Below, piece by piece: positions 26,601-34,580 of a stretch of DNA of 64,000 nt (position 1 is the stretch's first letter; every line of letters begins with the position of its first letter). The stretch comes from an uncultured Flavobacteriaceae bacterium (GTDB lineage Bacteria; Bacteroidota; Bacteroidia; Flavobacteriales; Flavobacteriaceae): positions 248,001 to 312,000 of the forward strand of contig CANMFQ010000002.1 in the NCBI GenBank assembly GCA_947497145.1, written 5' to 3'. The notes under the pieces were generated by a model. That model saw only the letters and a list, made by a program, of their open reading frames with translations, was not told the DNA's origin and ran no database searches. The position numbers and the translations under genes are program-made.

Positions 26601-26749
26601 TCTCCCATATAATAGCCATTGCCCGATCGGTATAAGCTTTGTGCTTCTTGTACGGTTTGCCCTGCTGCTTTAAGGTCTTCTAAGCAGTTCCCTGTTAGGG
26701 CTTTTTCTATGGCTGCTTCTAGCGCCTGTTCGTTGGTTTTACTTACCAT
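23690..26749 (-). CDS. hsdR: Type I restriction enzyme, R (endonuclease/translocase) subunit
   Basis: 1019 residues. HsdR translocates DNA with ATP and cuts at a distance when the M2S1 core finds an unmethylated site. The N-terminal nuclease domain has EEIDMVVFVNGIAIASLELK (about 148-167), with D..ExK catalytic residues. The helicase core has Walker A QHSAGSGKS (about 318-326), motif II IIDEAHSSQSG (about 430) and SAT-like FTATPKNAT. VLAVQALSRLNRA is the motif VI arginine-finger region. The tail, after about residue 800, is helical and probably binds the methylase core. It overlaps the end of hsdS by 11 bp, so the three hsd genes form one operon. All visible motifs are intact. Confidence 0.96.
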   Translation of the reverse strand: MVSKTNEQALEAAIEKALTGNCLEDLKAAGQTVQEAQSLYRSGNGYYMGDSNDYNAKYAIDETRFWHFLKTTQNEELEKLQRAADWKLKILERYNRMVKKYGILRLLRKGLEVEDAHFTLLYQLPMASSSQAVKDNFEKNEFSVSRQIRYNLENAREEIDMVVFVNGIAIASLELKNQWTGQNAKVHGIKQYKYDRDIRQPLLNFGRCIVHFAIDTDDVYMCTKLAGSKSFFLPFNKGHNNGKGNPPNPFGHKSAYLWKEVFTRESLANIIQHFVRFDGKSTDALSKRTLFFPRYHQMDVVRKIISHASKNGVDHSYLIQHSAGSGKSNSITWAAYQLIEVYPEHEELPGAKGKNNPLFDSVIVVTDRRLLDKQLRENIKEFSEVKNIIAPAFSSKDLRESLEQGKKIIITTIQKFPFIVDGIADLSDQRFAVIIDEAHSSQSGTAAGKMNQAMGMAQYKEEDDDTQDKILKAIQARKMKGNASYLAFTATPKNATLERFGTQQEDGSFIPFHLYSMKQAIEEGFILDVLANYTTYKSYYEIEKSIEDNPLFDTKKAQKKLRAYVERDKRTIATKAEIMIEHFMSKVYNTKKLKGKAKAMVVTQNIQSAIRYFQAMSKIIDDKGNPFKIAVAFSGKKEVDGIEYTEAELNGFGEKDTRDKFDTDKYRILVVANKYLTGFDQPKLCTMYVDKKLQGVLAVQALSRLNRAANKLGKKTEDLFVLDFFNQVDDIKASFDPFYTSTSLSKATDINVLHELKGTLDDVGVYEWSEVESFVKKYFDGEEAQQLSPIIDVAANRFNNELALEDDEKADFKIKAKQFVKIYGQMASIMPYEVLDWEKLFWFLKFIIPKLIVVTKEDELIDELLESVDLSTYGLERTRLNHTIGLDDSATELDPQNPNPRGAHGSDEERDPLDEIIKTFNERWFHGWEATPEDQRVKFVMLNKHMQAHPDFQAKVAENRDAQNREIALKKIMDDVMREQRKKELDLYKLYAKDESFYQALFDTMKRMIDNPNLGQTKY

Positions 26750-28046
26750 AGTCTGTTACTTTTATTTTCCCAGTTACCGCACTATCTATCAACGTGGCTT
26801 TGTATTCTTTCAGCTTTTCGATTTGGGTGTGAATTTTTGAAATGGTGTCGTCAATTTTAATATTACTCAGATGCACTTTTTCTATTATTTTATCCTGTTC
26901 AATTAATGATGGAATAGCAATAAAAAAGTTATTGAAGTTATCCGCTGGTAACCTCCACCGTCCCAATTTTGAAACTCCTTGACCATGAGCATAAAAGACC
27001 TTGTTTTTATAGCACATCTGACAAATTAACAATAGGTACTTGTCTAAAATAATATCTGTTTTAGATTTGAAAACTCGGTAATCAGGGCTGATAACACCAT
27101 GGTATTTAGAAATATCAACGTACCCGGTAAGCAAATCCATATGGTTCATTGCAAAATCTCCAATTTCAGCAATTTGATATTTTGAGTAATCCATTGCTAG
27201 TTGTCCTTCACCTGATTTAATATCTTTAACTTTTATTCCTTGCTGTGTAATCGACAAAACCTGAGGCCCCTCGTATCCTATTATCCTCTTTACTATTTCT
27301 ACAATAAACTTCAACTTCTTCACCTTCCAATGCTCAGGAATCTCTCCAATCCATTCCACTCCAGAGTCTTTGAGTTTTACATTAGGATCTAAACCTTTTG
27401 TTACCGCATTTTGAATGATGATTTGCTTGCGTTCTTTTAGCAGGGCAATCATGCGTTCTTTTTGGGCAATGGCTTGGTCTATTTTGGCGGTTTTCTCGTC
27501 TAGAAAATGGGCTATGGCGGTTTGTTCTGGCAATGGAGGGAAAGGAAATAGAAACCTTCTAAAGTCTATATAACTTATATTCTGTCTTAAACCTGAACCT
27601 AATCCGTAAATGATTTTATTATTGTCAATAGTTCTAAATAAGTAATGATAAAATTTTGGAAATGCTTTTTCTTTAATCCTCAAATTTAAATAAGCACTGG
27701 TAATAATTCCTTTATGATTTGAGATAGAACTTCTCAAGCTAATTTTATCATTTTGTAAGTCAGTAGGACGAAAAATTATATCACCTTCGTTTACTAGTTG
27801 ATAGGTTTCAAAAGATTCTGGTACAAGCCCAGTTAATTCTTCCTTTCCTTTTACACGAATATTACCATAACTTAAAGAAAGAACAGTATTACTTCTCATG
27901 CCAATATTCCTTTCTTTATTTTCATATATGAAACTTAAACCTGGGAGCATTTCCCACTCCTCAGGAATATCGCCCATCCAATATTCCCCCGAATCTTTAT
28001 AAGCTGGATATTTTTTGAATGTTGCTTTTGTTTCAGTCATTTCCAT
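26739..28046 (-). CDS. hsdS: Type I restriction-modification specificity subunit
   Basis: 435 residues with the two-fold HsdS layout. Two half-repeats start with YKDSGEYWMGDIPEEWEM (near residue 15) and LKDSGVEWIGEIPEHWKV (near 225). Each is followed by a variable target-recognition domain and a conserved helical spacer (PFPPLPEQTAIAHFLDEKT ... IDQAIAQKERMIALLKERKQ; PSLIEQDKIIEK ... KIHTQIEKLKEYK). The two TRDs read the two halves of a bipartite asymmetric site, which cannot be predicted here. The start overlaps the hsdM stop by one base (TAATG on the minus strand). Both repeats and TRDs look intact. Confidence 0.96.
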   Translation of the reverse strand: MEMTETKATFKKYPAYKDSGEYWMGDIPEEWEMLPGLSFIYENKERNIGMRSNTVLSLSYGNIRVKGKEELTGLVPESFETYQLVNEGDIIFRPTDLQNDKISLRSSISNHKGIITSAYLNLRIKEKAFPKFYHYLFRTIDNNKIIYGLGSGLRQNISYIDFRRFLFPFPPLPEQTAIAHFLDEKTAKIDQAIAQKERMIALLKERKQIIIQNAVTKGLDPNVKLKDSGVEWIGEIPEHWKVKKLKFIVEIVKRIIGYEGPQVLSITQQGIKVKDIKSGEGQLAMDYSKYQIAEIGDFAMNHMDLLTGYVDISKYHGVISPDYRVFKSKTDIILDKYLLLICQMCYKNKVFYAHGQGVSKLGRWRLPADNFNNFFIAIPSLIEQDKIIEKVHLSNIKIDDTISKIHTQIEKLKEYKATLIDSAVTGKIKVTDYGK

Positions 28047-30394
28047 TAGTTCAGGTTTAAGATGTCCATAATTAAGCCTTCGTTTTCCTGCTCTAAGGCC
28101 AATATTTCGGCAGTTACTTCTTCAATAGGTCGCAAGGGTTTGTGCTGGTAGAAATACTTATTAAAGCTTATTTCGTAGCCAATTTTGGTTTTTTCTAGGT
28201 CTATCCAGGCTTCATCTACATGCGGTTTCACTTCACGCAAGAAATAGTCGTGAATGTTTTCCGCTAAAGGCACGCTTTCGGTATCGCGCAAGTCGCTGGC
28301 GTTATCGTACATGAGGTACTCGTCTTTAGTACCACTTGGGTAGTAGCCATAATCGGGCAATTGTTCTTGGGTACAATCCAAATGTTGTAAGAGTTGGTGA
28401 AGCTTGTCGCCACTCAATTTTTGTTTTTTCTTAATCACTTTTTCGGCCGTTTCGTCGTACCAGCTTACTGCTGCCAAAATTTGGTTTTTTTCGCTGGCAG
28501 AAAGTTTTAGTTTACCCGATTTTAGCGTTTGATTTACAAGTTCTAAAAAGATATTGTAATCGATGTATTCATCCGTGCCAATCGTTTCCATTAATTGGGT
28601 TGCGGTATTTAAAATAACTTGTTGCTTTTTCCAAGTAGCTGGACTAATTAATGCTTTACGTTTTTTGGCATTTAAGTCCAAGTCGTTTTTCTCGCACCAG
28701 TCCAAAAGTTCTTTTTCGATGGACTTTAAATCGGTATAGACTTGTTCGCCATAGGTTTGGTAGGCCCATTGCATGGGTTCTTTAAGTGTTTTGTCGTAGC
28801 GTAAATCGGCAATACGTTCGGTAGAGAATTGCGCTTTTAATCGGTTCGGTCTGTCGATGGTTACTTTGTAATATCCAAAATCGGAGTTGTTAAAAACCTT
28901 CGCTGCCAAACCCTCTTCGGCATGTCGTTCAATATTCTCAAAATTGGTGTAAGTATCTTTAATTTCTTTGATGTGCTCGGGTCTTAACTCACAGTTTTTA
29001 TTTCCTAAATTTTTACGTAGCTTGGCAAAACGTTGCGAGGCATCAATCAAGATGACTTTTCCTTTTCGTTCTTCTTTTTTATTATTGCTCAACACCCAAA
29101 TGTAAGTGGTGATTCCTGTATTGTAAAACAAATTATTGGGCAATTGGATGATACAATCCAGCCAATCGTTTTCAATAATATACCTACGGATGTTGCTTTC
29201 GCCGCCGCCAGCATCGCCTGTAAATAGGCTAGAGCCGTTATGTACTGAAGCTATACGCGATCCATTAGGGCTTTGGCTGGTAGGTTTCATTTTATTGACC
29301 ATTTCCATTAAAAAAAGCAATTGCCCATCGGAGGAACGCGGTGTAGCATCTACTTCTTCGGGATTTCCCCAATAGTCGTTAAGTGTAATTACAAAGCGAG
29401 GGTCTATAATAGTTTTACCGTCTTTGATGTTTTTTATCTCGCTTGCCCACGATTTTCCATAAGGCGGATTGGAGAGCATAAAATCGAAAGTTATGCCCGA
29501 AAATTCGTCTGTAGATAAGGTAGAGCCTACCCGAATATTTTCAGGATTATTCCCTTTAATCATCATATCCGATTTGCAGATAGCATAGGTTTCGTCATTG
29601 ATTTCCTTACCGTATAAATACACATCGCCCGTAGCTTTTATTTCACCTTCTTTATCTTTGATGAAATTTTGAGATTCGGTCAACATGCCCCCCGAGCCAC
29701 AGGCGGGGTCGTAAATAGTCATTACAGGAGGCAACTGGTTTTTTATAGGCTCAAAAACAATATGAGTCATGAGGTCAATCACCTCACGAGGGGTAAAATG
29801 TTCTCCAGCTTCTTCATTGTTTTCTTCATTGAATTTCCTGATAAGTTCTTCAAAGACATAACCCATTCCTAAATTGGATAGAGGCGGAAGCTTTCTGCCA
29901 TCGGGATCTTCTTTTTCAAAAGGAGTTAGGTTAATGTGTGGCGAAGTAAATTTTTCAAGAACATTCAACAATACATCCTTAGAAGCCATGTGTTTTATTT
30001 GGCTTTTTAGCTTAAACTTTTCTATGATTTCTTTCACATTGGGGCTAAAACCGTTCAAATATTCTTCAAAATTAGCTTGAAGTATCTGTTGACTATTGGT
30101 CGCTGTATTGTTAAGGCGTTGCAAAGTCCATTCGCTCGTATTATAAAACACATAGCCACTAGCATCCCTTAATCCAGACTCGTCCCACTCGGTAAAACCG
30201 GCCTCGTCACGCTGAAAAGCAAGCTCTTCCATGACAGCGTCTTTGGTTGGTTCGAGTAGAGCGTCCAACCTGCGTAATACCACCATGGGCAGGATGACAT
30301 CACGGTATTTACCTCTTACATAAACATCTCTTAGGCAGTCGTCTGCGATAGACCAGATGAAACTTATTAATCTATTGTGTACGGTTTGGTTCAT
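28046..30394 (-). CDS. hsdM: Type I restriction-modification methyltransferase subunit
   Basis: 782 residues. N6-adenine methyltransferase subunit that forms the M2S1 core with HsdS. The N-terminal helical HsdM_N part (about 1-165) precedes the methylase domain, with the AdoMet motif DPACGSGGML (about 227-236) and catalytic NPPYG (about 310). EEAGEHFTPREVIDLM is the usual lead-in. It is longer than E. coli HsdM (about 530) because of a roughly 250-residue C-terminal part ending in a helical segment (EVTAEILALEQENEGLIM). I know this longer class in Bacteroidota and other phyla. It is the first gene of hsdM-hsdS-hsdR. No clear promoter consensus was found in the 236 bp upstream. Confidence 0.96.
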   Translation of the reverse strand: MNQTVHNRLISFIWSIADDCLRDVYVRGKYRDVILPMVVLRRLDALLEPTKDAVMEELAFQRDEAGFTEWDESGLRDASGYVFYNTSEWTLQRLNNTATNSQQILQANFEEYLNGFSPNVKEIIEKFKLKSQIKHMASKDVLLNVLEKFTSPHINLTPFEKEDPDGRKLPPLSNLGMGYVFEELIRKFNEENNEEAGEHFTPREVIDLMTHIVFEPIKNQLPPVMTIYDPACGSGGMLTESQNFIKDKEGEIKATGDVYLYGKEINDETYAICKSDMMIKGNNPENIRVGSTLSTDEFSGITFDFMLSNPPYGKSWASEIKNIKDGKTIIDPRFVITLNDYWGNPEEVDATPRSSDGQLLFLMEMVNKMKPTSQSPNGSRIASVHNGSSLFTGDAGGGESNIRRYIIENDWLDCIIQLPNNLFYNTGITTYIWVLSNNKKEERKGKVILIDASQRFAKLRKNLGNKNCELRPEHIKEIKDTYTNFENIERHAEEGLAAKVFNNSDFGYYKVTIDRPNRLKAQFSTERIADLRYDKTLKEPMQWAYQTYGEQVYTDLKSIEKELLDWCEKNDLDLNAKKRKALISPATWKKQQVILNTATQLMETIGTDEYIDYNIFLELVNQTLKSGKLKLSASEKNQILAAVSWYDETAEKVIKKKQKLSGDKLHQLLQHLDCTQEQLPDYGYYPSGTKDEYLMYDNASDLRDTESVPLAENIHDYFLREVKPHVDEAWIDLEKTKIGYEISFNKYFYQHKPLRPIEEVTAEILALEQENEGLIMDILNLN

Positions 30395-30630
30395 TTATAA
30401 TTTTTTTGTTCGTTTAACTTTTTTATATCTTTTAAGGCAGCTATTACCTTACTATTTTTTTTTCACAATTATCTCGCAATGAAACATGCATCAATAATAA
30501 ACTTTTTTGATGACTGTTGTAAACACTAAGCTCGTGTTTGATTTAATTTGTTCGAGAGTTTGGTGTAAGATATAATTTGGTTTTAGAAAATAAAAATACC
30601 ACTATAAATCTATAATTATATAAATGTATT

Positions 30631-31257
30631 TTAAAATTCTATTTCTACCGCCTCATTCGTCAAATAGTAAGACTGGTCAAGTACACTTGCATTGACAAAA
30701 GTGGTATGCTCGGTTTCCAAAACCCCAAAAGCTTCATGGATGTGTCCAAAAACATGGACTTTAGGTTGGATCGTGTTCACGGCTTCTAATAAGTCATGGC
30801 AGCCTACGTTTTTTCCTCTAATAGTTTTGTCTAGGATGCCAAAAGGCGGTCCATGAGTAATGAGTACATCGGTGTTATTAGGAATAAGATCCCAATGTTT
30901 TTTGATGTCGTTACCAGGTTTTCGGTTAAACGCCCAATTGTAAAACTCGGGTTGTATGGGTGACCCCCAAAAGTGCACACCGTTTATCTCACAGCCGGAG
31001 TCGTTTAGATAGATAACGTTATCGGGGATTTTGGCTTGGATTTCTTCTTCCGTGGCTTTTTCAAAAAAGAAATCGTGGTTACCAGCGATGAGTATTTTAT
31101 AGGGATGTGGCTGAACGGTAAACCAACCCATAAAGGCATCAATTTCCGATTTAAAGCCTCTAGAGGACATATCCCCCGCGTGGATGAGTACATCGCCTTC
31201 GGGCAGGTAGAGGCGCGCGTGTTTTTCGTGTGTATCGGAAATGCAAATGAGTTTCAT
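30631..31257 (-). CDS. Calcineurin-like metallophosphoesterase
   Basis: 208 residues with the full metallophosphoesterase signature. SDTHEKH (residues 7-13) gives Asp and His metal ligands, GDMSSRG the bridging Asp, GNHDFFF the Asn and His, THGPP the next His, and FGHIHEAFG the last pair. The spacing resembles the short, single-domain MPPED1/239AB-like phosphodiesterase group. The likely activity is hydrolysis of phosphate monoesters or diesters with two metal ions in the cytoplasm. The substrate is unknown. There is no signal peptide. It is upstream and divergent in function from the hsd operon, and the 236-bp gap argues against co-transcription. Confidence 0.92.
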   Translation of the reverse strand: MKLICISDTHEKHARLYLPEGDVLIHAGDMSSRGFKSEIDAFMGWFTVQPHPYKILIAGNHDFFFEKATEEEIQAKIPDNVIYLNDSGCEINGVHFWGSPIQPEFYNWAFNRKPGNDIKKHWDLIPNNTDVLITHGPPFGILDKTIRGKNVGCHDLLEAVNTIQPKVHVFGHIHEAFGVLETEHTTFVNASVLDQSYYLTNEAVEIEF

Positions 31258-31270
31258 TAGTAGGGAGGGT

Positions 31271-31455
31271 TACAATAATTCGGTTTCGATTTGTGTTAAT
31301 AATTCCTCGTGACTTTAAGATTGAATAGAGTGAAATCCGAATTGAGAAGCGAAATCATTAAGCAAATTTTTTAAGGTATCATTTAACTTTTCGTCTAATT
31401 GAAAACTTTCCAATAATAACTTGCAAGTCTTCTTTTTAGTGAAATAAATGGATTT
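31271..31455 (-). pseudogene. Remnant of an unidentified gene
   Basis: Read on the minus strand, one frame gives about 60 residues of normal-looking, amphipathic sequence (FTKKKTCKLLLESFQLDEK, then LNDTLKNLLNDFASQFGFH). An internal TAA interrupts it, and the same frame resumes as SHEELLTQIETELL before the final stop near 31271. The upstream end runs into stops. Composition is protein-like, but I cannot name a family. It may be the 3' end of a lost gene. Confidence 0.35.
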
Positions 31456-31600
31456 TTCAAAAAAAAGTAAAAACGGAATTCGGCATCATGATTTTTTCTA
31501 TTATTATCTATAAAAACCATAAAAATACTAAATCAGCTGTGAACAGCAAAACTATAAAAGCAAAGGCTTAATAGCAACGATTCTCGCAGCGCAAAACAAA

Positions 31601-31631
31601 ACATTCCGTAAACACCAGGCTTACGGGATGT
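31601..31631 (-). terminator. Intrinsic terminator of the Hsp70 operon
   Basis: 11-bp stem with one G-U pair (31601-31611 with 31621-31631), 9-nt loop, followed on the minus strand by a T-rich TTTGTTTTG stretch. It lies 38 bp after the Hsp70 stop codon. Confidence 0.65.
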
Positions 31632-31668
31632 GAATGTGGAGTCGGAGACTATTGGTTGTTACATTAAA

Positions 31669-34158
31669 TTATCGTAAACCTGTTTTATCTTCGTTTCTAA
31701 ACTGGTTTTCGTCTTTTCGCTCTTGAGGTAGGAGTGCAGCCAATTGATAAACAACATGTTTTACTACATTGTATTGTTGATTTTGAAGTGCTTTTTCTCC
31801 CTCCTTAATGAGTTGATCTGCTTTTCGCTGATCAGAGTAGTCTTCTACCATTTTATAGTGTAAAAACGGACCAATAAAATTAGCGTCATTTGATGAGAAT
31901 ATAGAATTGTTTAACGCATTTAGCTCTTCAATTTTTGCACGTATCAAATATTTATTGCCAGAATTGAGTACCGCACGTTCGTTACTCAATATTTGATTAA
32001 ACTGAGCTTGATAAAATTCGTTTTTATGCTCATTTAAATGGAACTTAACTTCTTCTACTTTTAAGTTGTAGGTGGCTATGTCGGTGTTGAGGTCTTTATG
32101 GCGTGTAAGCTGATCAAAAGATTGTATTAAGGCTCTTTTTTGATTGTCTATTTTAAATTTCGCGTCAGTAACATCAGTATCTGCCAATAGGCTCAATTCA
32201 ATCTGTAATTCAATAAGTGACTCTCTTATTTTATTAAATTTAGCTAAGAGGGTGTAATCTTCAGAATTTTTCTGAAGTTCTGTTTCAATCTGTTGCACTA
32301 CAACGTTCATTTCATTAGCCATTTTTGAAGTGCTAATGTACCTTTCTGTGGGTTTAAAAGTATTTGTAAACTCTTGCTCACAAGCATTGAGAAAAATGGT
32401 GACATCAATATCTCTTGACTCTGAAATAGCGATATTTAATTCAATATCTGTTCCCTTAATGAGATCTTGTTGTAGGTCAGCGCCTGAAATTTCGATATAA
32501 CCAATAGAAAGCCCTGAACTAGGTAGGCCGTTATCATCACCTTCAACAATATTTATCTGAATTTTACCAGTATCTCCTTTTAATATGGTTTTAGAAGCAG
32601 ATTTGTACAGTGTTTTTTTAAGCGGTAAAACTGAGTTTTTTTTGAAAATCGCCTCTAAGCGAGTCGTATTATATTGAATGTCATCTATTTCTAAACAAAT
32701 ATCATTGGGTAACAATTGCCCTTGAATATTGTACTTTCCTTGGTGTATTTTAATAGTATCATTACTATAAATAACACTTTGGTTACGATCGAATATTTTT
32801 AGTTCAAAAGCATTCACTTCACCAGCGACAAGGTCAACAAACTTATTGATGCTCCCTTCTAGCGCAATTAGCCCAGTATCAAAACCCCCATCTTTTCTGG
32901 TAATGCGGTAGTAACCTTCAATATTTTCTTCAATTGCTATCGCAATAAGCTCTTCAAGGTCTTTAGAGTTTTTTTGATAAAAAACTTCAAAGGTTTTTTT
33001 TGTGGTAGGTGTGCTTAGTATGTCATCTTTATTTTCATTTTCCTCATTTTTGACAATGGTGCTGGTTTTGTTGCCTGCATAGTATGCTGCTCCGATACCC
33101 ACGGCTGCTGTTGGGTCTACACTGGTATCAATGGGAATGCCCAGATGTTTTTCTACTTCTTGTCTCACAAAAGGAATTAAAGTAGTGCCACCCACCATTA
33201 TAACTTTTTCAATAGCAGTATTGTCAAGTCCGTTGTTAGCTAATATCTTTTTGGCAAAGTCGATGGTATGCGTTACCAAAGGAGCAAGTAAGGTATTAAA
33301 TTGAGCTCTGGTAATTTCTATGCTTGTATAAATATCTTTTTCAGGATAATCGATATCTATTTCAGTACTTTCAAATCGTGACAGCTCTTTTTTAGCTTCT
33401 TCTGCTCTAAAAAGCAATTCGAAGTATAATTTTTGATAAGGATTTTCAGGGGCTTTAAATTTGTCCCAGAGTTTGGTCTCGTTTAATAAAAGTTCTAGTT
33501 TGGGTATTAACAACTTTTCGATAATGAGGTTGTCTAAGTCCATTCCGCCCAAGAAATTATCACCTTCATTATCTAGCACATTCATTTCTCTTTCATTAAT
33601 CTGCAATAAAGCAACATCAAAGGTACCTCCGCCAAAATCATAAATCAACCATTTTTTTTGTGTGTCTAAGGTGATATTGTTTTGATTAGCAAATGCCAGA
33701 CTAGCTGCTATGGGTTCTTGTAATAAGAATACATTTTTAAACCCCGCTTCTTCACCTGCTGTTTTTGTGGCGTTTGATTGAATAGTATCAAAAGAAGAAG
33801 GAATTGTTATGACCGCTTCTTCAATGGTTTCGCCAGTGTGAATAAAGTTTTTTAACTCTTTTAATACATAGGCGCTTAATTCTATTGGAGATATATTTTT
33901 TTGAAGACTTTCAACAAAATACCGATCAGTAGTGCCCATTTTACGCTTAAAGGAGGTAAATACATTTAAGGGGTCTTTTTCTAATAAGTCTCTAGCTTTA
34001 TCACCCACTAATATTCTATTTCCTCTAAAAGCAACTGCTGATGCGAGTGTTTCTTTTTGTCCTAAAGGATTTTTAAAAACCTGATGCACCCCATCATTGC
34101 ATTTGGCGATAAGGCTATTGGTTGTTCCTAAGTCTATTCCGAAATTTATTGTATTCAT
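31669..34158 (-). CDS. Divergent Hsp70 (DnaK-like) family chaperone
   Basis: 829 residues, longer than DnaK (about 640). The actin-like ATPase is complete: phosphate-1 FGIDLGTTNS (6-15), phosphate-2 YDFGGGTFDVALL (about 170-182) and the adenosine motif VIMVGGTTLIPFVRQEV (about 318-334). After the ATPase comes about 100 residues unrelated to standard DnaK (FEVFYQKNSKDLEELIAIAI and onward). A substrate-binding-domain-like beta region follows (LPLKKTLYKSASKTILKGDT, SIGYIEISGA), then a long helical tail with coiled-coil character (about 600-829). It is preceded by a 97-residue GrpE-like gene with 5 bp between, indicating a dedicated chaperone pair. There is no J-protein gene nearby. Probably cytoplasmic. 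Clients are unknown. Confidence 0.9.
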   Translation of the reverse strand: MNTINFGIDLGTTNSLIAKCNDGVHQVFKNPLGQKETLASAVAFRGNRILVGDKARDLLEKDPLNVFTSFKRKMGTTDRYFVESLQKNISPIELSAYVLKELKNFIHTGETIEEAVITIPSSFDTIQSNATKTAGEEAGFKNVFLLQEPIAASLAFANQNNITLDTQKKWLIYDFGGGTFDVALLQINEREMNVLDNEGDNFLGGMDLDNLIIEKLLIPKLELLLNETKLWDKFKAPENPYQKLYFELLFRAEEAKKELSRFESTEIDIDYPEKDIYTSIEITRAQFNTLLAPLVTHTIDFAKKILANNGLDNTAIEKVIMVGGTTLIPFVRQEVEKHLGIPIDTSVDPTAAVGIGAAYYAGNKTSTIVKNEENENKDDILSTPTTKKTFEVFYQKNSKDLEELIAIAIEENIEGYYRITRKDGGFDTGLIALEGSINKFVDLVAGEVNAFELKIFDRNQSVIYSNDTIKIHQGKYNIQGQLLPNDICLEIDDIQYNTTRLEAIFKKNSVLPLKKTLYKSASKTILKGDTGKIQINIVEGDDNGLPSSGLSIGYIEISGADLQQDLIKGTDIELNIAISESRDIDVTIFLNACEQEFTNTFKPTERYISTSKMANEMNVVVQQIETELQKNSEDYTLLAKFNKIRESLIELQIELSLLADTDVTDAKFKIDNQKRALIQSFDQLTRHKDLNTDIATYNLKVEEVKFHLNEHKNEFYQAQFNQILSNERAVLNSGNKYLIRAKIEELNALNNSIFSSNDANFIGPFLHYKMVEDYSDQRKADQLIKEGEKALQNQQYNVVKHVVYQLAALLPQERKDENQFRNEDKTGLR

Positions 34159-34163
34159 ATGCT

Positions 34164-34457
34164 TTATTCAACAATTACAACTCCTTTTTGTACAATGATA
34201 GCTTGGTCAGCTTCCTTTTTGTAAATAATAGGTTTTAGTACTTTGACTATTTTCATTTGCGAATTTGTTTTACCCATTATCGTAGCGTCAATATCTGTTC
34301 GTTCTTCTGAGAATTTTTCTCCCAGAGGATTTTTTGTGTAGAAACCCATATGTTCAATTTCATGAAATATTCGCTTCATATTGCGGTCAAACAGCGTTAA
34401 ATTGTTTTTTTTGCTCTTTTGGTCTATTTCGTAAAGCTGATTTAATATTTCTCTCAT
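34164..34457 (-). CDS. Small GrpE-like protein, putative nucleotide-exchange factor for the adjacent Hsp70
   Basis: 97 residues. Residues 1-36 form a charged helix (LYEIDQKSKKNNLTLFDRNM, then KRIFHEIEH). Residues 38-96 resemble the GrpE beta-domain order: GF followed by NPLGEKFSEERTDIDATI (43-60), then a strand pair MKIVKVLKPIIY (68-79) and AIIVQKGVVIV (86-96), parallel to the HEAV ... GY ... RPAMVVV pattern of GrpE. The long dimerisation helices of full GrpE (about 190 residues) are missing. Position supports the role: it is the first gene of a two-gene operon, ending 5 bp before the Hsp70 ATG. The similarity is weak and judged by eye. Alternatively it is an unrelated small partner. Confidence 0.55.
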   Translation of the reverse strand: MREILNQLYEIDQKSKKNNLTLFDRNMKRIFHEIEHMGFYTKNPLGEKFSEERTDIDATIMGKTNSQMKIVKVLKPIIYKKEADQAIIVQKGVVIVE

Positions 34458-34498
34458 TACTATGAATTATATGGTAAACTAACGTTTCTTTATTGTTT

Positions 34499-34528
34499 TA
34501 CGTATGTTTCTTTTGTGAAACATATGTA
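34499..34528. promoter_or_regulatory. 12-bp inverted repeat between the Hsp70 operon and radC
   Basis: Arms 34499-34510 and 34517-34528 (TACGTATGTTTC pairing with GAAACATATGTA, one G-U pair) around a 6-nt spacer. It sits in the middle of a 123-bp divergent promoter region, a good place for an operator. It has no T-run suggestive of a terminator, and no regulator gene is adjacent. Confidence 0.4.
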
Positions 34529-34580
34529 GCTTACTGTAGAAAAATGCGCAGATGTGCTATCAAATACCTATTTTTAGAGT

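Larger units (their letters stand above)
31258..31668. other. Intergenic region (411 bp) with a gene remnant and a terminator
   Basis: Between the metallophosphoesterase and Hsp70 genes, both on the minus strand. It contains a short decayed coding stretch on the minus strand (about 31271-31455) and the Hsp70 terminator hairpin (31601-31631). Nothing else is recognised. Confidence 0.5.

Noticed and set aside
31669-34158. The Hsp70 as the housekeeping dnaK
   Set aside because: Too long, with an extra domain after the ATPase and a different tail; the neighbouring genes are not dnaJ or a full-length grpE.
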